A DNA stretch of 64,000 nucleotides from Lamellibrachia satsuma (GCA_033239005.1 BSQZ01000001.1:18013500-18077499); one strand, 5' to 3'; shown: positions 22,593-34,850, counted from the stretch's first letter. Notes: a model not told the origin generated them from the letters alone. Made by a program: numbers and translations.

Positions 22593-25500
22593 CTAGCTAT
22601 GTGAAGTCCGACTATCTGATGGTGGCAGGTAGTCTGTAGACGAGATTGCACCAGCAGGGAACTGCTGTTCCACAAGTTGGCGCTGCCTTTGCAGCCTCTG
22701 TTGTGCCACCAGGGGGCGACAATAGTCAATGTTTTCGAGGATCGCCTCGAGATTCCAGTGTTTCCGAAGCAGTGCATGTGTCAGCGTAAAATGGCCGTAG
22801 CGGATTCGACGCACCAGTTTACAAACTGCAGACGCTTTCATTTCCAAGCCTAGTTCATGCACAAGTTCAGCGAGGTAATCGCTCTGCTCATTGATGGCAT
22901 GAACCTCTGCAACAAGAGATGTTCGCAACAAGTAAGGCTATGCAAACACATTTATCTGAATGTGTACCATCATTTTAAACAGTAACACAATATCGCTAGT
23001 ATTTCCTTTTTCCTATAACTCAAACCCAAATGTTTAATTTTCACATATTTCAAAAAACAACTTTTTTGTAAGTCAACCATTTTGAGTTTGCATAATCCCA
23101 ACAGTCAATCAGATACTTCATATTCAACATTTCATGAGAAAAGATTGACGTCCATTCAAATGTTACAGACTCTAAGAAATGTCAGTGTAGAATATATAGC
23201 CATGCTGTTTTGTAGCTCATATTTTCACGATGTTTTGAATATATTGCAGCAGATGAGTAATGACAATCTTAAACAATAAGTTTTGATATTTATTATTCTG
23301 AAAATATATGAGGAACTGTAGCAGTTATGAAATATAATTTGTTTACAAACATTATCATCAAGATTTTCATGACACGTTCTTTGCTCAACAACATGAAATA
23401 TTTGCAAAAGGCACATTACGCTAAACTAAACACAGCTACAGAGCACCACTTTAAATTTGAGCTGTGTCAAATGTAATGTGTTGCAAGAAAACATGGTAAA
23501 ATATAGAGAAAAACAAAATACACATGAACCTGATTAATATCAAAAACACAATATATTATCATATGTCATCAGGACAACAACTGCAAATGACTGTGCGACT
23601 GACCTAGGGTGAAGTCTGGGGGATCAAATTCTATGCACTTCATGCCGTAAATGACCGGTCCAGCTTCAGGGTTCTTTGGCCGTATTAACCCTGTCTTGGC
23701 CATCTCATATGCCTCCTCACTCTGCAGATCCACTTCTGCTGCCCTAAATGTAAAACATCACATTTGGAAATTCATAAAAGTTGTCACTAATATGACAAGA
23801 TGTGCTGCTGCTTGGGTTTCCAGGGATATGACAAGATGTGCCGCTGCTTGGGTTTCCAGGGATATGACAAGATGTGCTGCTGCTTGGGTTTCCAGGGATA
23901 TGACAAGATGTGCCGCTGCTTGGGTTTCCAGGGATATGACAAGATGTGCCGCTGCTTGGTTTTCCAGGGATATGACAAGATGTGCCGCTGCTTGGGTTTC
24001 CAGGGATATGACAAGATGTGCTGCTGCTTGGGTTTCCATGGATATGACAAGATGTGCCGCTGCTTGGTTTTCCAGGGATATGACAAGATGTGCCGCTGCT
24101 TAGGTTTCCAGGGATATGACAAGATGTGCCGCTGCTTGGGTTTCCAGGGATATGACAAGATGTGCCGCTGCTTGGGTTTCCAGGGATTTGGGTGAAGTGC
24201 TTGAATTATTATTATTATTAATATCAATACACTCTGACGTGAACTGTACTTTAAAGAATGGACAGTGCAAACACGTGTGACATTATCAAATCTAACGTTT
24301 GCATTAGGATAATCAAACCATGCAATTATTTATCCGTTAAGCATTGTCTTTAGGTCATTCTGTTTCAGAGTATGATAATGTGACTGTTTATTACGTTCCT
24401 GAATGCAAATATAAATAAATGTCAGCTTGCCTATTTATCATATGATGAAAAAATTGTAGGATAAATTTAGTTTGTGACTGCAAACGTGCTCTGAACAGAC
24501 CATAAAAATAATGAATAACTATTATAAATATTATTTATTAATCTGTTTATGAATTGTAGTGAGTACTTTTACAATGTCTGGCAGCACTTACTGGTACATG
24601 TGTCTCTGGTGTCCGGCCTGCATGGCAGCAATCACTTTTACAATGTCTGGCAGCACTTACTGGTACTTGTGTCTCTGGTGTCCGGCCTGTATGGCAGCAA
24701 TCACTTTTACAATGTCTGGCAGCACTTACTGGTACATGTGTCTCTGTTGTCCGGCCTGTATGGCAGCAATCACTTTTACAATGTCAGGCAGCACTTACTG
24801 GTACATGTGTCTCTGGTGTCCGGCCTGTATGGCAGCAATCACTTTTACAATGTCAGGCAGCACTTACTGGTACATGTGTCTCTGGTGTCCGGCCTGTATG
24901 GCAGCAATCACTTTTACAATGTCTGGCAGCACTTACTGGTACATGTGTCTCTGGTGTCCGGCCTGCATGGCAGCAATCACTTTTACAATGTCAGGCAGCA
25001 CTTACTGGTACATGTGTCTCTGGTGTCCGGCCTGCATGGCAGCAATCACTTTTACAATGTCAGGCAGCACTTAATGGTACTTGTGTCTCTGGTGTCCGGC
25101 CTGCATGGCAGCAATCACTTTTACAATGTCAGGCAGCACTTACTGGTACATGTGTCTCTGGTGTCCGGCCTGCATGGCAGCAATCACTTTTACAATGTCA
25201 GGCAGCACTTACTGGTACATGTGTCTCTGGTGTCCGGCCTGTATGGCAGCAATCACTTTTACAATGTCTGGCAGCACTTACTGGTACATGTGTCTCTGGT
25301 GGCTGGCCTGTATGGCAGCAATCACTTTTACAATGTCTGGCAGCACTTACTGGTACATGTGTCTCTGGTGTCCGGCCTGCATGGCAGCAATCACTTTTAC
25401 AATGTCTGGCAGCACTTACTGGTACATGTGTCTCTGGTGTCCGGCCTGTATGGCAGCAATCACTTTTACAATGTCTGGCAGCACTTACTGGTACATGTGT

Positions 25501-28500
25501 CTCTGGTGTCCGGCCTGTATGGCAGCAATCACTTTTACAATGTCAGGCAGCACTTACTGGTACATGTGTCTCTGGTGTCCGGCCTGCACGGCAGCAATCA
25601 CTTTTACAATGTCTGGCAGTATTTACTGGTACATGTGTCTCTGGTGTCCGGCCTGCATGGCAGCAATCACTTTTACAATGTCTGGCAGCACTTACTGGTA
25701 CATGTGTCTCTGGTGTCCGGCCTGTATGGCAGCAATCACTTTTACAATGTCAGGCAGCACTTACTGGTACATGTGTCTCTGGTGTCCGGCCTGCATGGCA
25801 GCAATCACTTTTACAATGTCAGGCAGTACTTACTGGTACATGTGTCTCTGGTGTCCGGCCTGCATGGCAGCAATCACTTTTACAATGTCTGGCAGCACTT
25901 ACTGGTACATGTGTCTCTGGTGTCCGGCCTGCATGGCAGCAATCACTTTTACAATGTCTGGCAGCACTTACTGGTACATGCGTCTCTGGTGTCCGGCCTG
26001 CATGGCAGCAATCACTTTTACAATGTCTGGCAGCACTTACTGGTACATGTGTCTCTGGTGTCCGGCCTGCATGGCAGCAATCACTTTTACAATGTCTGGC
26101 AGCACTTACTGGTACATGTGTCTCTGGTGTCCGGCCTGCATGGCAGCAATCACTTTTACAATGTCAGGCAGTACTTACTGGTACATGTGTCTCTGGTGTC
26201 CGGCCTGCATGGCAGCAATCACTTTTACAATGTCTGGCAGCACTTACTGGTACATGTGTCTCTGGTGTCCGGCCTGCATGGCAGCAATCACTTTTACAAT
26301 GTCTGGCAGCACTTACTGGTACATGCGTCTCTGGTGTCCGGCCTGCATGGCAGCAATCACTTTTACAATGTCTGGCAGCACTTACTGGTACATGTGTCTC
26401 TGGTGTCCGGCCTGCATGGCAGCAATCACTTTTACAATGTCTGGCAGCACTTACTGGTACATGTGTCTCTGGTGTCCGGCCTGCATGGCAGCAATCACCT
26501 TTACAATGTCAGGCAGCACTTACTGGTACATGTGTCTCTGGTGTCCGGCCTGTATGGCAGCAATCACTTTTACAATGTCTGGCAGCACTTACTGGTACAT
26601 GTGTCTCTGGTGTCCGGCCTGTATGGCAGCAATCACTTTTACAATGTCTGGCAGCACTTACTGGTACATGTGTCTCTGGTGTCCGGCCTGTATGGCAGCA
26701 ATCACTTTTACAATGTCAGGCAGTACTTACTGGTACATGTGTCTCTGGTGTCCGGCCTGTATGGCAGCAATCACTTTTACAATGTCAGGCAGTACTTACT
26801 GGTACATGTGTCTCTGGTGTCCGGCCTGCATGGCAGCAATCACTTTTACAATGTCAGGCAGCACTTACTGGTACATGTGTCTCTGGTGTCCGGCCTGTAT
26901 GGCAGCAATCACTTTTACAATGTCAGGCAGTACTTACTGGTACATGTGTCTCTGGTGTCCGGCCTGCATGGCAGCAATCACTTTTACAATGTCTGGCAGC
27001 ACTTACTGGTACTTGTGTCTCTGGTGTCCGGCCTGCATGGCAGCAATCACTTTTACAATGTCAGGCAGCACTTACTGGTACATGTGTCTCTGGTGTCCGG
27101 CCTGCATGGCAGCAATCACTTTTACAATGTCTGGCAGCACTTACTGGTACATGTGTCTCTGGTGTCCGGCCTGCATGGCAGCAATCACTTTTACAATGTC
27201 AGGCAGCACTTACTGGTACATGTGTCTCTGGTGTCCGGCCTGCATGGCAGCAATCACTTTTACAATGTCAGGCAGCACTTACTGGTACATGTGTCTCTGG
27301 TGTCCGGCCTGCATGGCAGCAATCACTTTTACAATGTCTGGCAGCACTTACTGGTACATGTGTCTCTGGTGTCCGGCCTGCATGGCAGCAATCACTTTTA
27401 CAATGTCAGGCAGCACTTACTGGTACATGTGTCTCTGGTGTCCGGCCTGCATGGCAGCAATCACTTTTACAATGTCTGGCAGCACTTACTGGTACATGTG
27501 TCTCTGGTGTCCGGCCTGCATGGCAGCAATCACTTTTACAATGTCTGGCAGCACTTACTGGTACATGTGTCTCTGGTGTCCGGCCTGCATGGCAGCAATC
27601 ACTTTTACAATGTCAGGCAGCACTTACTGGTACATGTGTCTCTGGTGTCCGGCCTGCATGGCAGCAATCACTTTTACAATGTCTGGCAGCACTTACTGGT
27701 ACATGTGTCTCTGGTGTCCGGCCTGCATGGCAGCAATCACTTTTACAATGTCTGGCAGCACTTACTGGTACATGTGTCTCTGGTGTCCGGCCTGCATGGC
27801 AGCAATCACTTTTACAATGTCTGGCAGCACTTACTGGTACATGTGTCTCTGGTGTCCGGCCTGCATGGCAGCAATCACTTTTACAATGTCTGGCAGCACT
27901 TACTGGTACATGCGTCTCTGGTGTCCGGCCTGTATGGCAGCAATCACTTTTACAATGTCAGGCAGCACTTACTGGTACATGCGTCTCTGGTGTCCGGCCT
28001 GCATGGCAGCAATCACTTTTACAATGTCTGGCAGCACTTACTGGTACATGCGTCTCTGGTGTCCGGCCTGCATGGCAGCAATCACTTTTACAATGTCTGG
28101 CAGCACTTACTGGTACATGCGTCTCTGGTGTCCGGCCTGCATGGCAGCAATCACTTTTACAATGTCTGGCAGCACTTACTGGTACATGCGTCTCTGGTGT
28201 CCGGCCTGCATGGCAGCAATCACTTTTACAATGTCTGGCAGCACTTACTGGTACATGCGTCTCTGGTGTCCGGCCTGCATGGCAGCAATCACTTTTACAA
28301 TGTCTGGCAGCACTTACTGGTACATGCGTCTCTGGTGTCCGGCCTGCATGGCAGCAATCACTTTTACAATGTCTGGCAGCACTTACTGGTACATGCGTCT
28401 CTGGTGTCCGGCCTGCATGGCAGCAATCACTTTTACAATGTCAGGCAGCACTTACTGGTACATGCGTCTCTGGTGTCCGGCCTGCATGGCAGCAATCACT

Positions 28501-31500
28501 TTTACAATGTCAGGCAGCACTTACTGGTACATGCGTCTCTGGTGTCCGGCCTGCATGGCAGCAATCACTTTTACAATGTCAGGCAGCACTTACTGGTACA
28601 TGCGTCTCTGGTGTCCGGCCTGCATGGCAGCAATCACTTTTACAATGTCTGGCAGCACTTACTGGTACATGCGTCTCTGGTGTCCGGCCTGCATGGCAGC
28701 AATCACTTTTACAATGTCTGGCAGCACTTACTGGTACATGCGTCTCTGGTGTCCGGCCTGCATGGCAGCAATCACTTTTACAATGTCTGGCAGCACTTAC
28801 TGGTACATGTGTCTCTGGTGGCTGGCCTGTATGGCAGCAATCACTTTTACAATGTCTGGCAGCACTTACTGGTACATGCGTCTCTGGTGTCCGGCCTGCA
28901 TGGCAGCAATCACTTTTACAATGTCTGGCAGCACTTACTGGTACATGCGTCTCTGGTGTCCGGCCTGCATGGCAGCAATCACTTTTACAATGTCAGGCAG
29001 CACTTACTGGTACATGTGTCTCTGGTGTCCGGCCTGTATGGCAGCAATCACTTTTACAATGTCAGGCAGCACTTACTGGTACATGTGTCTCTGGTGTCCG
29101 GCCTGTATGGCAGCAATCACTTTTACAATGTCTGGCAGCACTTACTGGTACATGCGTCTCTGGTGTCCGGCCTGCATGGCAGCAATCACTTTTACAATGT
29201 CTGGCAGCACTTACTGGTACATGCGTCTCTGGTGTCCGGCCTGCATGGCAGCAATCACTTTTACAATGTCTGGCAGCACTTACTGGTACATGTGTCTCTG
29301 GTGTCCGGCCTGCATGGCAGCAATCACTTTGTCAATCTTCCCGTGAGTAACATGGTCTACAACACAACAAAACAGTAACGCCCAGCATACACTGACGATT
29401 TGCTTGTTTTCTCTTCCAATGTGCATATGACAATGTGTAAAATACTGTTTTGTGGACTATAACCATTGTCATGGAGGTCTTTTATGCTTTTGTGATGAAG
29501 TCTTAATTAGTTTATTTATATATTGTAACGGACTTTTAGTTTGTATGCGCAGTGATTGGCGTAAGCCAGAAACTGGCGCATCAAAGAACTTTTATTTATT
29601 TTGTTCAACGCAGCTGTCGCAGACAGTCGAGTCATCAGTGTGAGCGGAAAACGTGTCTACAACTCCCAGTCACCAACTCATTAAGACTCAAATCCAGCCT
29701 GCGGCCGGGAGTCTTATCTGATTTTAAAATTTAATCAGTAACCCGATTAGTCGCCAGTGTATGACGCCCCGGGTCGGTGACTCAAAGCCCAGTCACAAGT
29801 GTGAGCAGTTCTTATAAAGCCATTCAATTGTTGGCAACCCATTAGTCAATAACAGCGCAGATTTTGTCGCATGACACATAATCAAGGGTCCGTTTCAAAT
29901 CCTGTGGCTATGCTTATAGCTGCATAGTGAGCTGTAAGATGGCGACGTGTTGTAATGATGTGACTGAATCAGAGAAGGCAGAAATGTGGCATTCGGAATC
30001 AAATATATTGGGCAGCATTCGCAAGATATTGCGATAAACTTTTTCCTTGTGCTCACAAAGAACCCATGCTCATGAAGAACCTGGAATGAGGTTCTGGAAA
30101 GCCCATTGCTCGTCCCTCTCCTTTATTTGGGGTGCAACCCATATTCGTCCTTTTCTGCAATGTTTCTGCTTCTCTCTAACCAATCTAATAAGAAAAAGCA
30201 TGTCTATTGATGCTTTTTTGAGACAGGTGCCATTCCTGCTGCATCGTCTCACCATTATCAACACACAAGACGCTACCCATATTTATATACACAGGGATCA
30301 TACACAATTACGACCCAAAGTAACCATGAGAGGATGCGCATGCATGCAGTTCGCATCACCAGGATTACGACAGGCTACTGACAGTCAAGTTGTCAGTGTG
30401 CGAGGCAATCATCGTAAGAAGTTGCGTAGTGTCTGACCCCAGGAAACAGCTATTATTACAACTGGACTGTCACAGCTTAATGAGTCATGCAGTGTGTGGA
30501 GGCTTTAAAGCTAAGTACTGCCGTTGCAGAAATATTACAATATTATCTATCAGCCCAGCAATACACCATCAATTTTGGGTTGTCAACCCTGTTGAAGCTA
30601 AAACAATGTGAGTCAATGTAAAAAATCACTTGTGTCATACCAAGCCTCAAACATCTGGTACTGAGAACAATTATTGCAACAGCAAGTACAAAAGTGCTTA
30701 TCTGCAGAAGTGTGTGACTGTACAACTACTTGCAGTTGTACCCAATCCACACTACTTACGGTATGTTGTTTTCTCTACAATGCGGCCAGTGTTTCTGAAA
30801 TCTTGGGTGGCTGTTCCAAGCTGGCCCACCACATGGTACACCTGCAACATTAAAATACAATAAAATACTTGAAACTGATTTGGTCATTTATATGAAATTG
30901 GAGTTTTTCACTTGTAGTGTTTAATATTGGTTGATTTTTAAATAAATAAGTTCCTTAAAATATTTGTTGGTCATCATATTTATGGTTCTCACAGTCCCAG
31001 GTTCAAAATGTCAAAGACATCCTACTTACCCAGACTTTTACTTACCCGCACATACTGCGCAGCAGCTATGGCTGACAGGAGACCTCGACTTGCACCTATT
31101 CCCATCACTACAAACAGAAGTCAACATTAGTCAGATTGCTGATGTTTAACTATTCCCATCACTACAAACAGAAGTCAACATTACTCAGATTGCTGATGTT
31201 TAACTGGAAGAGGCTGTTGTTTCACAAGAGAAACATCAACATTATGTGATGGTCAGACTTACACACTTGTTTCTCAATCTTCCAAAAAGTTCACAGCAAA
31301 CACTGGATATTAAAGGTTAAAATTATGTACATATTACTATATTAGCAATACATCGTGTGTGTAGTTTAGTTGACTATTAATGTAATATTATGTACATAAT
31401 TTTTAATATTGATTCAATATGGTATATCATGTTACAGTGCTTTGGGGTTTCGCAAAGCACCCAACATTTTTTAAAAAGCATTCACTCCCTAAAGGGAGGG

Positions 31501-32855
31501 TGGTATCACTGGTATGAAACATGTTTGGGTTTGTGTTGCACTTACCAACTACACCTGATGCATCGTGTTCCAACCGACTGACGTAACGCACAGTAAAGTC
31601 CTCATCAATGTATCGAGGTCCAACAACTACAACAGTGACAAACCGCAATTATGAAACTTGTTGAATAACATCCACGCTTGACCATCACTTGAATTATATA
31701 TGTACAGTGAAACCGCAGGGATTATGCATTATGCCCATTATGGATAGGTGTCCATTATGGAGAATTTGATTAAGTGGACACTCACTAGGTGGTGTCATTA
31801 TAATTTGTTATGGTTGCTAATTGGTACCGTCGTGAACGTGCAAAGCTACATTTAATAAAACAATAAAAATGTAATTAATTACACAGCGTTACTGCATTCC
31901 ACTGCATGGAAACCAGGTGGCGTATGGGGCCCAAGATCGGTCCCATGTAATCACCATTTCCTTGAGACTGGACCACTCGACGAACAAATGATTAGACCGA
32001 CGAGTGACATAATTGAATGTTAAATTTAAAAATGGGTTTACCAGCAGGTATACATGGTATTAAAAACACCTAAACATAAAGAACAGCATGAGACAAAACA
32101 ATAAAAAATATGTTTTAATATTACTAAAAATAAATACAACGATCACTACTTAACAAGTAAACTATAAACAAATGTAACCCTTCAATCAAACAAACAGCTG
32201 TCAAGTGTTGGGTATCTCTGTCAATGTATCTACTATCTGGACATGAAATAATATTAATACAATATCTTTGATGCACACATACCCAAAGGATGATCAGCTA
32301 GATCAGGCACAGTAGTTGGAATGGGCAGACCCGATGATGAATTGTTCTCTTGAAACACAACCCGGGGTCTGACAGGACGACATGGCAGTGCGTTGAAGTC
32401 TACAGAAGACAGCTACATGTGAACACAAGCTTCACATGACTAATGGCAGCATGACACAGAAGTGATTGTGAATTTATAATTATTTCTGAATGACAACGAT
32501 TACATGTACTGGTACTTTTATTCATAACATGATTAATACAAATTAGTGTGAGCAGATTTTATTATTTTAAGTTAAATTCTGCACCTTTTCATCAACAATG
32601 TTTCAGCAACATATATAACACTTACAGTAAACATCCACTGTAACTCTGTAATATAATTGAATGACTGAACATGTTTGGTTCTGATGTGGGTCACAATATC
32701 TTTTAGCTAAGTACACATTCAGGACTGCTTTCATTACCTTTGACCAAGTTTGTTTTGATGGCACTGACCACCTGTTTCATCGATCGACCAGCAGGTTTGT
32801 AAATACAGAAGACTCCACTGAGAGCCCTGAAGGCTGCCACGGCATGCTCCGCCAT
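22593..32855 (-). CDS. TRUB2: TRUB2, mitochondrial-type TruB pseudouridine synthase family protein
   Basis: Eight exons with matching phases: 32738-32855, 32283-32399, 31546-31626, 31046-31107, 30760-30841, 29284-29356, 23604-23743 and 22593-22906. They sum to 987 bases, 328 residues plus stop, against 331 in human TRUB2. Matching segments include GVFCIYKPAG near the N-terminus, TVPDLADHPL, VYHVVGQLGTATQDF, RIVEKTTYHHVT, VDLQSEEAYEMA, GLIRPKNPE and the C-terminal ELVHELGLEMKASAVCKLVR. In mammals TRUB2 acts in mitochondria on mRNA and rRNA processing and mitoribosome assembly. TruB enzymes use an Asp after Leu in a LDxxxSG motif. Here the motif reads RLEHDASG, with Glu at residue 98 (codon 31568-31570). 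Exon 6 is the source of the adjacent 69-copy array. An acceptor-like CTGTAG before 32879 suggests a spliced 5' UTR. Confidence 0.95.
23792..24187. repeat. 36-bp minisatellite in TRUB2 intron 6, about 11 copies
   Basis: The tandem unit consists of GATATGACAAGATGTGCC followed by GCTGCTTGGGTTTCCAGG, with CTG/CCG and GGG/GGT variants. It lies in the same intron as the exon-derived array, between that array and exon 7. I found no convincing match between this unit and a TRUB2 exon. The period is a multiple of three, so frames on both strands stay open; these are not genes. Confidence 0.95.
24565..29330 (-). repeat. 69-bp minisatellite: 69 tandem copies of the end of TRUB2 exon 6 with its splice donor
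   Basis: In gene orientation each unit starts with 47 bases identical or nearly identical to the end of exon 6 (AAAGTGATTGCTGCC to ACATGTACCA). The exon's GTAAGT donor and 16 further bases (GCTGCCAGACATTGTA) complete it. The exon part encodes KVIAAMQAGHQRHMY. The period is exactly 69 with no length change: ACTTT on the plus strand recurs from 24565 to 29326, 4761 bases or 69 periods. The unit at the right-hand end is the genuine exon, joined to its own 5' part (HVTHGKID) and acceptor at 29356. Variants are few: TCTGG/TCAGG, GCATGG/GTATGG, CATGTG/CATGCG. The long plus-strand open frames come from the stop-free 69-base period. The expansion mechanism and age are inferred. Confidence 0.95.
31097..31202. 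repeat. 52-bp tandem duplication over the TRUB2 exon 4 acceptor
   Basis: The segment containing ATTCCCATCACTACAAACAG occurs twice, starting at about 31098 and 31150. In gene orientation the copied part holds the exon 4 acceptor TTTGTAG and the first bases of the exon (TGATGGGAATAG). The copy nearer the gene's 5' end is a free-standing acceptor with no exon behind it. The copies differ by about one base (TTAGT/TTACT), so the duplication is recent. Confidence 0.9.
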
Positions 32856-34510
32856 GACACAATGGCAGAAGGCAACACACCTACAGAGAAGCACAAGTCA
32901 CATTACTTTGACTGAAAGTCTGATATGATTATGTAAGCATGCAGCAGAGCTGAAACTAGAGGGCAACTTTTGGGTAAGAGACTAATGCAAATCTAAATTA
33001 CCTTATGCACTCTGCATTAATTTAAAAGTATCATACTATAACAGGTAAAAGCATGAAATATGGAAATATTGGAAATTGTAATTGCGGCTGAAATTTATTG
33101 CAGACCTGCCACATTTCCCATATTCAATATGGATTCGTTGTATGAATGTTTTAATATGGATTTGGTTTAAATGGAAAAAATCACAATAAACTACCCAATT
33201 TTTTATCTTCTTGTGCTCATCAGACAAGTATAACATTAAATGACAATTCGATGAGCAAATATGTTATATTTCTACTTAAATTGCTTTGATGCTGTGCAGA
33301 TTTCCGACAAAACCTAGATGGTTTTGTTTTATGTACAGGTATGATTGATGGTGACACTTGATTGGAATATAAATGCAATACGCTGGTTAACCAATGAAAA
33401 ATGCCATACCGATGATACGATACGTTTTGTATGTGCTATAATTATGGCTATAGTAGGCATAGCCTTTAATTTTTTATACAGAATTGAGAATTCCATGTAA
33501 ACATCGGATTTCTACCAAACATGTACCAACCAGGTCTGTTATTGTCTGACTTTTCCCTGTAGCTGCTAAATCAAATGGGGCCAAACCACAAAATGAGTCT
33601 GGATATTATAAGGAAACCAATGCTGAACACTAGTCACTACGGTTCACACTGCCGTGGCTACGAAAGTTTCACAACTGACCCCCGCAAGTGCGACCGTCAC
33701 TTATTATCGCCGACGGAACGTGAGTAGCAGCATGGGGCAGATTTATGCCAAGTGGCAAACAAGACCTTGGGGGGGCTAACACAATATTTAAATATATGAC
33801 ACTTTAATGCTGCCCACCTACTGTCACTGCTGGTGGCCTTTTAAATGTGGACTGACAGGCAAGCGTTATTTAGAAACATCTATCGTACGACGTAATCTCG
33901 CTAGGTGGGTATCCTGTTTTTCTCATGTTTAGGTTAGTTCCATCGTGTGGCGCCACTGTTGTAACGAAGGCGCCACGTTTCACGTCGGATAGCTGCACGG
34001 AGTCCGGAAACACCTCTTCCGATCAAACTCAGCATAATGATTTTGTTGTGCATTTTTGAAATATCCTCATTGACATAGTTGTGTGACAACATTATGATAT
34101 AGTTCCAACTGAAACCAGTACTGTGCCCCAAATCCGCAAATGTGCCTTTTCTAACAGACGATGAACCCGGACCGAAGGCGAAGCTAGTAATGCCAGGCTA
34201 ACAGCTCATGGGCCAGGTTGAATATTGGTACATAAAATGGAACCAAAATAGTTGGTACTGGTGCTTAGCGGTGCCCAAACTACGATAAAAAATGTATGAT
34301 GGACATTTCAATTCGGTAGCTTAAGCCCGCTAAGAGTAATTTTCTCTTTTGTGGACTGGCACGAATTCTTGAAGAAAGAGGCAATAAGTCATGTAGTATT
34401 TAACTACTTGAAACTTCACTTTTGGTCCAAAATGACGGCTGGTATTGCTTTTTTGACACGTACGTGTTTAACCACCCCAGCAGTGGGGATCTTGCAGTTT
34501 TTGCATGTCC
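32856..34510. other. Upstream region of TRUB2
   Basis: No protein domain was recognised. A GC-richer stretch at about 33900-34020 with GGCGCC palindromes might be the TRUB2 promoter, since the exon at 32855 appears to be preceded by an acceptor. This assignment is weak. Confidence 0.35.
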
Positions 34511-34514
34511 TATG

Positions 34515-34790
34515 TTGACCTTGTGGTGCATGGTAATGTAGCGGTCAGATCGTCGGGCTCTCAATCGAGAGAACCCGGGTTCGAATCCTTTTGTCGCCGT
34601 TTCGAATCTTTGGCAATTTCGTTGTTGCCACACTCGGCTGTATTGATGAGTACCTGGCTACGTACATAGATGGATATCTGAACGAATATTCTTCTCGCAA
34701 TGATTGCAGCCAGGGGTGAAGTGTAAAGCGCTTTGAGCAGTCCCTAGGACTGGATACTGCGCTATATAACAACGTACCTTTTTGTTGAGC
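34515..34790 (+). mobile_element. tRNA-derived SINE with conserved 3' tail
   Basis: The head contains a polymerase III B box (GGTTCGAATCC) preceded by an A-box-like TAGCGGTCAG and a CTCTC-AATC-GAGAG hairpin, the remains of a tRNA anticodon arm. The body ends with GTAAAGCGCTTTGAGCA and GGACTGGATACTGCGCTATA, a tail type shared by many SINEs and LINEs in marine animals. The copy looks complete. It ends beside the transposon relic that starts near 34850. Confidence 0.75.
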
Positions 34791-34850
34791 TCCTGTTGGC
34801 ACTGATCCGACCATCGAAGGACGGAAATTAGCTGCTGCTTATTCCATGGT

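Noticed and set aside
23651..24227. Open frames of 12-residue repeats (KMCRCLGFQGYD; LETQAAAHLVIS)
   Set aside because: They follow from the 36-bp period of an intronic minisatellite within TRUB2.
24549..29378. A plus-strand open frame of 1609 codons and another of 1421 codons made of 23-residue repeats (SGLHGSNHFYNVWQHLLVHVS; FTMSGSTYWYMCLWCPACMAAI)
   Set aside because: The unit length, 69, is a multiple of three and has no stop in these frames, so any frame free of stops in one unit stays open throughout. The sense is on the other strand, where the unit is a TRUB2 exon end. No signal peptide, start context or unique domain is present.
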